Shown here in pieces: positions 44,690 to 52,454 of a DNA stretch of 64,000 nt (position 1 is the first letter of the stretch; each line of letters begins with the position of its first letter). Source of the DNA: Puniceicoccales bacterium. GTDB lineage: Bacteria; Verrucomicrobiota; Verrucomicrobiia; Opitutales; UBA953. The position numbers and the translations under genes are program-made. The notes beneath the pieces were generated by a model. That model did not search any database. It was given only the letters and a program-made list of their open reading frames with translations, and was not told where the DNA came from. Location of the stretch: positions 1 through 64,000 of the forward strand of contig JAIRPL010000037.1 in assembly GCA_031256995.1 (NCBI GenBank). The letters run 5' to 3'.

Positions 44690-46744
44690 TCAGGCCTTTT
44701 TTGGCGTCCTGGCGGCGAGCTTGCGCGGGGAGTCCGCGCCGTTGGGGCGGCGTGGAACCAGGTAGGTCTTTGATGTGATGAGTTTCTCGTACATTTCCAG
44801 CATGGCGACGCCCTCGCGGGGCCGCACCTGGTTGGCGCGCGTGGCCCGGTCTATCTGGCGTTTCAGCATGCGGCAGAGGTCCTCCGCGCTGTACTGGATC
44901 ATGCTGAGGATTTTGTCGGTGCTGGAGCCGTTGATGGTCTCCTCGATGTAGTAGCCGTCGTCCTCGTCGTCCTCGAGGAAGACGTGCACCTCGTTCACGC
45001 GCCCGAAAAGGTTGTGGAGGTCCCCCATGATGTCCTGGTAGGCGCCGACGAGGAAGGCCCCGAGGTAGTAGGGTTTCCCGGGCTGGAGAGGGTGGAGGTT
45101 GAGGGTGGTGCGGACGTCCTCGAGGTCGATGAAGGCGGAGATCTTGCCGTCGCTGTCGCAGGTGATGTCCGCGAGCGTGGCCGGGATCGTTGGTTGCTCG
45201 CCGAGGCGGTGCAGGGGCGCGATGGGGAAGAGCTGGTCGAGCGCCCAGTGGTCGAGGAGGGACTGGAAGACGGAGAAGTTGCAGACGTATTGCTCGGCGA
45301 GGAGCTGCTTGATGGCGAGGATCTCGTCGGGGACGGGGCCGCTGGCCGGGAGTTTTTCGAGGATGTCGCGGCAGGTCGCCCAGAACAGGCGGTCGATCTC
45401 GGCCCGTTCCTCGAGCCGGAGATAGCCGAGGTTGAACATGGAGTGGGCCTCCTCCTTTTTCTGCTTGGCGTCATGGTAGCGCTCCAGGGCGTCAAGCCGC
45501 GAGGGGTTGCGGTGGATGTCCTCCATCTCGCGGACGATCATGGAGCGGCGGCCCCGGAGAGGCTCGGCCTCGATGTCGCCCCGCACGATCCTGTCCACGG
45601 CCTCGAAGACGAGGATGGAGTGGGGGGCGACGAGCGCCCGGCCGCTTTCCGAGGTGATGTCGGGGACGGGGACGTTGCATTGCGCGCAGACGGTCTTCAC
45701 GTGGGCGATGATGTCCCTGGCGTAGGCCTCCATGCTGTAGTTCATGGAGCTTTCGAAGTTGGAGCGGCTGCCGTCATAGTCCACGCCCAGGCCGCCGCCA
45801 ACGTCGAGCATGCCCATCGGGAAGCCGAGCCGGTGAAGCTCGCAATAGTAGCGGGTGGCCTCGGTGACGGCTTTTTTGATGGTGGCGATGTTGGGGACCT
45901 GGGATCCGATGTGGAAATGGACGAGCCTGAGGGACTTGGAGAGGCCGGCGCGGCGCAGTTTGCGTGCGGCGATGATGATCTCGCTGGCCGTGAGGCCGAA
46001 TTTTGCGTTTTCGCCCGTGGAGTCGGCCCATTTACCCTCGCCCGCGGTGGTGAGTTTCAGGCGCAGGCCGATGCAGGGTTCGACGGACATTTCGCGGGCG
46101 ATGCGGATGATGGCGTCCACCTCGGAGAGTTGCTCGATGACGAGCACGGTTTGCTTGCCGAGGCGGCGCCCCAGGAGGGCGAGCCGGATGTATTCGTCAT
46201 CCTTGTAGCCATTGCAGACCAGGAGGGCGTCCTTGTTCTCGAGCAGGGCCAGGGCGATGAGCAGCTCGGGTTTGCTGCCTGCCTCAAGCCCGAAGTCGTA
46301 GTGTTCGCCGGCGTCGAGGATCTCCTCCACGACCTCGCGCAGCTGGTTGACCTTTGTGGGGAAGACGCCGCGGTAGGCGCCCTCGTAGCGCTCGTCCCGG
46401 ATGGCGCTGCGGAAGGCCTCGTTGAGGCGGATGACCCGCTGGCGCAGCATGTCCTGGACGCGGATGGTGAGGGGCGGGCGGATGCCCATGCGGGCGGCCT
46501 CCTCGATGATGTCCAGGAGGCAGATGGCCCGGTTGTCGGCGAGCGGGTGGACGCGCAGGGCGCCGTCCGCGCCGACGCTGAAATGCCCGGCGCCCCAGCG
46601 GCGGAACCCGTAGTACTCCTCGGCGTCGGCTGTGGACCAGCCCCTGGCGTCCGGCCTGGCGTTGTCGCGCGGCGCGTCCGGCGGCACGGCGGGTTGCGGA
46701 GGTTTGTGCGCGCTGCTGGCGCGGACGGCGGCGGGCTTGCTCAC
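44690..46744 (-). CDS. speA: biosynthetic arginine decarboxylase
   Basis: A 684-residue PLP-dependent enzyme converting arginine to agmatine, the entry to polyamine synthesis. The PLP lysine is K131 in GVFPTKVNQLREVV, and the family blocks HYDFGLEAGSKPEL, LVHFHIGSQV, LDVGGGLGVDYDGS and DITSESGRALVAPH are intact, as is the C-terminal IEETINGSSTDKIL region. The length is a little above that of the E. coli enzyme. I chose the GTG at 46744 (SKPAAVRAS); the frame stays open to 46894 through a C9 tract (46841-46849) without family similarity, so the start is uncertain. It lies 146 bases after the ABC ATPase gene and 73 bases before the helicase gene. Confidence 0.92.
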   Translation of the reverse strand: MSKPAAVRASSAHKPPQPAVPPDAPRDNARPDARGWSTADAEEYYGFRRWGAGHFSVGADGALRVHPLADNRAICLLDIIEEAARMGIRPPLTIRVQDMLRQRVIRLNEAFRSAIRDERYEGAYRGVFPTKVNQLREVVEEILDAGEHYDFGLEAGSKPELLIALALLENKDALLVCNGYKDDEYIRLALLGRRLGKQTVLVIEQLSEVDAIIRIAREMSVEPCIGLRLKLTTAGEGKWADSTGENAKFGLTASEIIIAARKLRRAGLSKSLRLVHFHIGSQVPNIATIKKAVTEATRYYCELHRLGFPMGMLDVGGGLGVDYDGSRSNFESSMNYSMEAYARDIIAHVKTVCAQCNVPVPDITSESGRALVAPHSILVFEAVDRIVRGDIEAEPLRGRRSMIVREMEDIHRNPSRLDALERYHDAKQKKEEAHSMFNLGYLRLEERAEIDRLFWATCRDILEKLPASGPVPDEILAIKQLLAEQYVCNFSVFQSLLDHWALDQLFPIAPLHRLGEQPTIPATLADITCDSDGKISAFIDLEDVRTTLNLHPLQPGKPYYLGAFLVGAYQDIMGDLHNLFGRVNEVHVFLEDDEDDGYYIEETINGSSTDKILSMIQYSAEDLCRMLKRQIDRATRANQVRPREGVAMLEMYEKLITSKTYLVPRRPNGADSPRKLAARTPKKA

Positions 46745-46890
46745 GGTTTTTTCAGGAAAGGTGTGCGGGTTGGTGTTTGGCTTGGCGCGGAATCGTGCGT
46801 GGCGCGCCCACGCTGGAAAGCGGAAAAGCGGGTGGCGCGCGGGGGGGGGCTTGGGGTGCGTCGGCGCGTCCTGCGCGCCCGCGCCGGTTC

Positions 46891-47703
46891 TCACAATGTC
46901 AGGGCGAACCCGGGGGCGACCGTGGCGTGGACGCGGAAAACGGAGTGGAGCAGGGCGGGAGTGAGTATTCTGGCGGGCGGTCCCGCGGCGCGCAGCAGGC
47001 CGTTCTCAAGGAGGATGAGCCAGTCGAGTTCGCGGGCGAGGGAGAGGTCGTGCAGGGAGAGCAGGAGGCTGGCCCCGGGGCGGCTGGCGAGTTCGCGGGC
47101 GAGGGCGAGTGTCTCAAGGACGTGGCGCGGGTCGAGTTGCGCGAGGGGTTCGTCCCATAGCTGCAGCGGGGCGCCGGTGGTGACGGCGCGGGCCAGCAGC
47201 ACCCTTTGGCGCTCCCCGCCGGAGAGGCGGTTGACCGGGCGTGCCGCGAGGGGCGCAAGGTCGAGGCGTTCCATGGCTTCGCGGACGCCCTTGCCGTCGT
47301 CGCCGTGGGCATAGCGGCCTTGCGAGATGACGGACTGGACTGTGAAGCCGAACTCAAAGCTGGCGTCCTGCGGCACCCAGGCGGTGTGGCGCCCGCGTTC
47401 CAAGGCCGGGATGGCGTCCAGGTCGCGCCCGGCCCACCGTATCCTTCCCCGGCACGGGAGGACGCCTGCGGCGCATTGCAGGAGGGTGGATTTCCCGGAT
47501 CCATTCGGGCCGAGCAGGCCGCAGAGTTTGCCCGCCGGGAGGTTCAGGCTGATGCCGCCAAGGCGCCCGGGGATGCCGAGGTCGCAAAGCTCGAGGGCGG
47601 GCGTGTCCGTGGCGTCCCGGCGTGGGGTTGCGGTTGCGGGCGCGCATCCGCCTTCTGGTCCGGCCTTTCCGTCTTCAGGGCGTTGGAAACAGGTTTTTAT
47701 CAC
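46891..47703 (-). CDS. orphan ABC transporter ATPase (FecE/BtuD/HmuV-like)
   Basis: A 270-residue ATP-binding subunit of the iron-siderophore/cobalamin/haem importer group. Walker A is GPNGSGKST (65-73), the signature is LSGGERQ (160-166), Walker B is LQLWDEP (180-186) and the switch histidine is H218 in LSLHDL. No permease or binding protein is adjacent, so its transporter partner is encoded elsewhere. Translation from a GTG at 47703 gives about 35 N-terminal residues without family similarity, so the true start may be internal. It lies 30 bases after the chorismatase-like gene and may share its transcript. The substrate cannot be told from the ATPase alone. Confidence 0.83.
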   Translation of the reverse strand: MIKTCFQRPEDGKAGPEGGCAPATATPRRDATDTPALELCDLGIPGRLGGISLNLPAGKLCGLLGPNGSGKSTLLQCAAGVLPCRGRIRWAGRDLDAIPALERGRHTAWVPQDASFEFGFTVQSVISQGRYAHGDDGKGVREAMERLDLAPLAARPVNRLSGGERQRVLLARAVTTGAPLQLWDEPLAQLDPRHVLETLALARELASRPGASLLLSLHDLSLARELDWLILLENGLLRAAGPPARILTPALLHSVFRVHATVAPGFALTL

Positions 47704-47733
47704 GCGGGACGGTGGTTTTCCGCAGGTTCGCGA

Positions 47734-48933
47734 TCATGCCTTGAAGGCGTCGAGTTCGATCTCGAAAAGCAGGTCGCCCCGGCAGATGTCGCCGTGCGCG
47801 AATATGGCCGGGATGGGGGGCAGGTTGAGGGAGGCGCGGCATGGCTCGAAGCGTTTCATCCATGCGGGGGAGGGGAAATAGAGGATGGCGCGCGCGGTGT
47901 CCTCCCAGCGCATTCCGCGCGATTCGAGGATGGCGCCGACGACGCGCAGGGAGAGTTTTATTTGCGCGTCCAGGTCGCCGGTGTGCGCGGTCCTGCCCTC
48001 GGGTTCGATGCTGGCGGTGCCGGAGATGAAGAGGTGGCGCCCGTCCTGGCCGGAGATTTCCACGGCGCGGCTGAAGGCGCTTTTGTAGTCGTTGGCCGGG
48101 CATTGCAGGGGGGAGGGCACGGCCTTGATCTCCAGCGTGGCGCCCTGCTTGGGGGCCACGGCCATTGCGTCGAGCATGAGCGCCGCGCCTTGGGGGTTGG
48201 CCGCCCCGATCCCGGTGCTGGCGGGCACGAGTTTGCCGAAAATGGCATTTTCGTTGAAAAATGCCGTGCGGACGCGGTTGAAATCGTCGTACCAGTCAAG
48301 AATGCGGTCGTTGTAGAACCACGTGCGGACGACGTCGGTGATGTTGAAGCGGGCGTCGGCGAGCAATTTTTTGAGTTCTTTCCAGAGGGCGGCGGATTGC
48401 GCGCCGGGCGTGGCGGAGGTGTCTCCGGGGGCTAGTGCCGCAAGCAGGATGCAGCGGGCGTCGCTGGTTTCCCAGGCGACCCCCGCCTGGGTGCCGTTGC
48501 CGGATTGGACGCGCCGGAAGGTTCCGGAGGGCAGGGCGGTGATGCGCGCGCCGCGCAAGTCTCCCTCCGGGGTGTCGTGGCGGGCGAGGAAGGCGGCGGG
48601 GAAGGGCAGTGGCTCGCCCAGGGTTTTTGCCAGGGCGGGGTCTCCAAACACAGTGCCCTGGGCGGCATCAAGATTCCGGCGCCGCATTTCCCGCAGGATC
48701 CGGTTGAGCAGGCCCGTGAGGTTCTCGCCCGGGAGGATGTTGGAGGAGAGGGAGACCAGGCCGCAGCCCATTGGTGCCACAAACACACCCTCCGCGGTTG
48801 TTTCGGAAAGTGGTTTCCGGGTGCCGATGGCGGTGTGCCGCCCTTGGGAGGGGGGGGCGGTGGGATCTCCGCCTTCCGCTGTCTGGTGGGGGGGTGGGGT
48901 GTCTTGTTGTCCAATAAGGTTTTCGTTCAGCAT
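47734..48933 (-). CDS. chorismatase-like / RidA-fold protein
   Basis: A 399-residue protein related to the FkbO/Hyg5/XanB2 chorismatases, which are built from YjgF/RidA-type folds and hydrolyse chorismate. The visible hallmarks are FNENAIFGKLVPASTGIGA and LFISGTASIEPEGRTAHTGD followed by a Q-x-K helix, matching the family's GTASI...H.GD block. The first 60 residues are Pro/Gly-rich with no similarity; here the DNA has runs of eight and seven G. The start is the ATG at 48933 (MLNENLIGQQ). If active it would make a hydroxybenzoate from chorismate, for example toward a quinone or pigment, but no partner genes are nearby. A plain RidA-family role is the alternative. Confidence 0.65.
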   Translation of the reverse strand: MLNENLIGQQDTPPPHQTAEGGDPTAPPSQGRHTAIGTRKPLSETTAEGVFVAPMGCGLVSLSSNILPGENLTGLLNRILREMRRRNLDAAQGTVFGDPALAKTLGEPLPFPAAFLARHDTPEGDLRGARITALPSGTFRRVQSGNGTQAGVAWETSDARCILLAALAPGDTSATPGAQSAALWKELKKLLADARFNITDVVRTWFYNDRILDWYDDFNRVRTAFFNENAIFGKLVPASTGIGAANPQGAALMLDAMAVAPKQGATLEIKAVPSPLQCPANDYKSAFSRAVEISGQDGRHLFISGTASIEPEGRTAHTGDLDAQIKLSLRVVGAILESRGMRWEDTARAILYFPSPAWMKRFEPCRASLNLPPIPAIFAHGDICRGDLLFEIELDAFKA

Positions 48934-49155
48934 TATGGCATGCCAAGACAATGCGGGGGCTGTTTTGTTGCACCGGCGGCGGCCGGGTGCGGGGTTGTGT
49001 CCGGCTTTTTTGCTCCATTTTCCGCATTCCCGCCTGCACTTTGTCCCGACAATTCTGTTGCCGGGACGCACCTCCGCTGCCATACGTGGCCCCATGCGGG
49101 GGATTCCGCAGAAACTGGAACTGCCCGTGTTCTTCCCAGAAAACGCATTTTTGCA

Positions 49156-50586
49156 ATGACACCGCCAAACCCGCCGCCCTCCTTGCCCGAAACGCCTGCC
49201 GACCCCGCTGGTGCGCCGGGCTTTGCCGTCGATCCGCAGAATGGTGCCTCTTATGCGCAATTTTCCAATGCCGCCGGTGGCTCCGCGTATGCGCAGGGCG
49301 AGTTCCCCGCTTCCCACGGGGGTGTCGTGCCCGAGCTGGCTTGCGACCCCGCCATGGACCCCGCGCTGCTTGCCGAAAACCTCAGTCCGTTCAAGCGTTT
49401 CTGGCGAAAATACGGCGGGGACAGTTTTTTGATCTCAGTCGGCGTCCACATCGTCCTTGCCATCATTGCCGTCACCTGGGTTGTGTCGGTTGTCGTCATC
49501 AATGACAAGAAGGACAACAAGATCGACACCGGGGCCGGCGGTGGCAACAACGGCGACCGGGTGACCATGTCGGAGCATCGCGTCAAACCCAAGAATGCCC
49601 GCAACATGGCGCGCTCGAGCATGAAGCTGATGAGCAAGAGCAGCACGTCGTCCGTCTCGCTTCCGGAGATGCCGAGCCTGAGCATGGCCTCCTTGGATAG
49701 TGGCGCGATCGCCGGTGCCTCGTCGGCGGGGTTTGGCACTGGGGCTGGCGGGGGTGATGGACCCGGTATTGGGCCAGGGAAGGGTGGTGGCCGAAACATG
49801 GTTTCCTTCTTTGGCGTGGATGGTTTTGGCGCGGCGGGCATTGTGGGCACGCTTTATGACATCAAGCGCACGCCCAAGGGCGAACCCACCGCAGCCGCCG
49901 GGTCCGTCCCCAACTATCTGGCCGTGGCCCGCAAGTTCGTGAACAGTGGCTGGAATGAGGCGGTGCTGAGGGGGAACTACTGGGAGTCCCCGACAAAACT
50001 TTCGCTGCAGCAAGTGCTTGTGCCTCTCATGTCCGCCGAGGCGGCCCCCAAGTCATTCAAGGCCGATGGCATGGCCGGGAAGCGTTGGATTGCCCACTAC
50101 AAGGGCAGCGTTGTCGCGCCGTTCAGTGGTAAAATGCGTTTTGTGGGCATGGCGGATGACTGGATCACGGTGCGTTGGGGCAAGAAAAACTTGCTTGTCG
50201 CGGGCTATCCTGCGTCGCACACGGGCAGTTATGTCTCGGGCACCCCGAGAAAGGGCGCAAAACCGCCCGCGATGCCCGATGGCGTGGGTGACAGTTTTCC
50301 ATACGGCTTCCGCCGGCCCAATTTTCAGACGGGTCCGTGGTTCAATGTCTCGAAGGGGTCCACCTACGAGATTGAGATCGCGATAGGCGAGACGCCAGGG
50401 GGGGAGTTTTGCGCGACGCTTGCCTTCCAGATGGGGGTTCGCGACGCGAAGCTTCTCCTTTTCCGCATGAGCAACGACCCGCTTCCCGAGGGCGTGGAAA
50501 AGGCCGCGATTCCGGCGAACGTCGACCTCACCGGCGGCGGCTTCGTCTGGAAGCCGGTCATGAAGAACTCGCGCCCTTTGCGTTAG
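49156..50586 (+). CDS. single-pass membrane protein with C-terminal PA14-like domain
   Basis: A 476-residue protein with a cytoplasmic Pro/Ala-rich N-terminus (1-78), one membrane helix at about residues 91-115 (FLISVGVHIVLAIIAVTWVV), a basic then Gly/Ser-rich linker (GAGGGDGPGIGPGKGG) and a C-terminal beta-rich domain (about 290-470) with KRWIAHYKGSVVAPFSGKMR and DDWITVRWG, resembling PA14-type carbohydrate-binding folds. The topology resembles TonB-like or anchored envelope proteins common in Verrucomicrobia. The start is the ATG at 49156; the open frame extends upstream over the divergent promoter without similarity. It is divergent from the chorismatase-like gene (222 bases) and lies 97 bases before rnc. 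Function unknown. Confidence 0.7.
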   Translation: MTPPNPPPSLPETPADPAGAPGFAVDPQNGASYAQFSNAAGGSAYAQGEFPASHGGVVPELACDPAMDPALLAENLSPFKRFWRKYGGDSFLISVGVHIVLAIIAVTWVVSVVVINDKKDNKIDTGAGGGNNGDRVTMSEHRVKPKNARNMARSSMKLMSKSSTSSVSLPEMPSLSMASLDSGAIAGASSAGFGTGAGGGDGPGIGPGKGGGRNMVSFFGVDGFGAAGIVGTLYDIKRTPKGEPTAAAGSVPNYLAVARKFVNSGWNEAVLRGNYWESPTKLSLQQVLVPLMSAEAAPKSFKADGMAGKRWIAHYKGSVVAPFSGKMRFVGMADDWITVRWGKKNLLVAGYPASHTGSYVSGTPRKGAKPPAMPDGVGDSFPYGFRRPNFQTGPWFNVSKGSTYEIEIAIGETPGGEFCATLAFQMGVRDAKLLLFRMSNDPLPEGVEKAAIPANVDLTGGGFVWKPVMKNSRPLR

Positions 50587-50683
50587 TTGCGCCTTTGCGT
50601 CCCCTCCCTCCCGCCTCTTCCGAATTTGACACAACACAGAGGATGGGCGACCCGTCCCCGGGCGCGCATGCCTCACCGCCAAA

Positions 50684-51610
50684 ATGAAGCTCATCCCAAG
50701 GCTTGGAAAAATTCTGCCATTTCTCTTCCGTCGCCGCGCTAAAACAGTCGGCGCGGTGGATCTGGCCTCGCTTGAAAAGCTGATTGGACACCGTTTCAAG
50801 GATCCTCTCCTGCTTCAGGTCGCGCTCACCCATCCCAGTTACAGTTCCAGTCAAAATGCCAAGCCGTCCGCGTCGACGTCCCAGCCGGCCCGGGCAGGAA
50901 GGCTTGCGAGGAACCCTGCGCCTGGTGCCGCCGCAAGGGCCGAGGCAAAGGCGGAGGTGCCTGTGGCCAAGGCTGCCGCGCGTGTGAAAAAGCACGCGAA
51001 AACCGCGGCCAAGGACAACCAGCGCCTGGAGTTTTTGGGGGATGCCGTGCTCAGTCTCGTGCTTGCCGAGGCCTTGTATCAGGCGACGGATGCCGATGAG
51101 GGGTTGCTTACCGATGCGCGAACGCGCGTTTCCTGCGGGAAGCACCTCGCCCGCGTCGGGCGCGAACTTGGCCTGGGCGCGCTTCTTCGCGTCGCCCGCA
51201 ATGGCGACACCGCCCGCATCCGCGAGTCGGACACCGCCAATGAGGACGCGCTTGAAGCCCTCTTTGGCGCCGTCTTTCTCGACAGGGGCCTGAATGCGGC
51301 CAGAAAACTTGCCAGGCGCCTTTTCGCGGAGGAACTCCAGTTTGATGCCGCCCGTGTCGAGCAGGGGCGTTCCGCCAAAAACCGCCTGCAGGAATGGGTG
51401 CAAAGCGACGGGCGCCCCAACGATGGGCGGCGCATTGAATACCGGTGTGCGGAGCGCAGCCTTGACTACCCCCAACGCTTTACGGTGGAAGTGCTTGTGG
51501 ATGGTGTGCAACGGGGGTCCGGCGAGGGGCCGACCAAGCGCGCGGCCAGCGAGTTTGCCGCCGCCGCCGCCCTCGCGGTCATGAGGCCGAAGGCCCCGTC
51601 CTCCGTGTGA
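50684..51610 (+). CDS. rnc: ribonuclease III with extra insertion
   Basis: A 308-residue double-strand-specific endoribonuclease for rRNA and mRNA processing, longer than the usual 220-250. The signature NQRLEFLGDAVLSLV (residues 112-126) supplies E116 and D120; the second metal site is D188 and E191 in NEDALEALFGAVF. A dsRNA-binding domain follows from about residue 212 (KNRLQEWVQ...GEGPTKRAASEFAAA). Between ALTHPSY (47-53) and NQRLEF there is an Ala/Lys/Arg-rich insertion of about 57 residues, which in the fold would sit in the loop between the first helices. It could add RNA affinity (inference). The start MKLIPRLGK also adds a basic leader. Confidence 0.92.
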   Translation: MKLIPRLGKILPFLFRRRAKTVGAVDLASLEKLIGHRFKDPLLLQVALTHPSYSSSQNAKPSASTSQPARAGRLARNPAPGAAARAEAKAEVPVAKAAARVKKHAKTAAKDNQRLEFLGDAVLSLVLAEALYQATDADEGLLTDARTRVSCGKHLARVGRELGLGALLRVARNGDTARIRESDTANEDALEALFGAVFLDRGLNAARKLARRLFAEELQFDAARVEQGRSAKNRLQEWVQSDGRPNDGRRIEYRCAERSLDYPQRFTVEVLVDGVQRGSGEGPTKRAASEFAAAAALAVMRPKAPSSV

Positions 51611-51621
51611 GGCGCGCCCCC

Positions 51622-51677
51622 GCCTCCGCCGTTCATTTTCGCCCGGAGCCGCGTCCGGTGGCGTTTTCGGCGGAGGC
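51622..51677. terminator. inverted repeat after rnc
   Basis: GCCTCCGCCG (51622-51631) and CGGCGGAGGC (51668-51677) form a perfect 10-base inverted repeat with a 36-base GC-rich loop that can itself fold. No T-run follows, so it may slow rather than end transcription between rnc and the HIT gene. Confidence 0.35.
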
Positions 51678-51728
51678 TGGCAGTGCGCTCTTGCGGGGTC
51701 CCTGCCCGCCGGCAAGTCTCCTTCCGCG

Positions 51729-52223
51729 ATGAACCACCTCCATGCCTATTGGCGGATGCAATACGTCAAGGCGCCCAAGACTGGCGCGGACAAGGCCTCC
51801 CTTTTTGAGGATCTTCCCAAAAACCGGGACGAAAAATCGGTGCATCTGCTTCACAGGGGACGGACGGGTTATCTCGTCTTGAATCGTTACCCCTATAATG
51901 CGGGGCATTTGCTGGCCATTCCCTACCGCCCGGCGGGCACGCTGGGGGAGCTTTCGGCGGACGAGCGCGCCGACTTGATGGAACTCATCGTGCTGGCCCA
52001 AAAAATCCTGACCGACGCCCTCCATCCCGATGGCTTCAATGTCGGCTTCAATTTTGGGGCGGCGGCCGGCGCGGGAATTCCAAACCACCTCCATGCCCAT
52101 ATCGTCCCGCGCTGGGAGGGGGATGGCAATTTCATGCCGGTGTTGGGCGACACCCGCGTTTTGTCGGATTCGCTGGATTCCATGTGGGAACGCCTTCGCG
52201 CCTTTTGCCCCAAAGCCGGCTGA
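51729..52223 (+). CDS. HIT-family nucleotide hydrolase/phosphorylase
   Basis: A 164-residue histidine-triad protein. The HxHxH motif is H120-L-H122-A-H124 (NHLHAHIVPRWEGD), with the upstream family blocks RGRTGYLVLNRYPYNAGHLL and GFNVGFNFGAAAGAGIP. This longer version, with DGNFMPV after the motif, resembles Ap4A phosphorylase/hydrolase-type HIT proteins of actinobacteria. It probably acts on dinucleoside polyphosphates or nucleotide-phosphoramidates in the cytoplasm. It follows rnc by 118 bases. The start at 51729 is the first ATG. Confidence 0.88.
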   Translation: MNHLHAYWRMQYVKAPKTGADKASLFEDLPKNRDEKSVHLLHRGRTGYLVLNRYPYNAGHLLAIPYRPAGTLGELSADERADLMELIVLAQKILTDALHPDGFNVGFNFGAAAGAGIPNHLHAHIVPRWEGDGNFMPVLGDTRVLSDSLDSMWERLRAFCPKAG

Positions 52224-52454
52224 TCGCTCCTTTTCCCCCTTTGCCGGTCATGCGGCACTTTGCCGGCGCGAGCAGACTTCGGGCCGGTTTGGGGTTTGGT
52301 GGCCGACGTTGGCCAAACGGTTCATCCGGCTGTCATCATGGCGCAATTCCTTGCCAATGCGCATCTTGTGTTTTTCGTTCACCATGGCTTGGATTTCCTG
52401 CGCGAGACCAACCCCGTCAGGTTGTCGAGGGCGGCGGGCAAGGGGTGACGCGGC

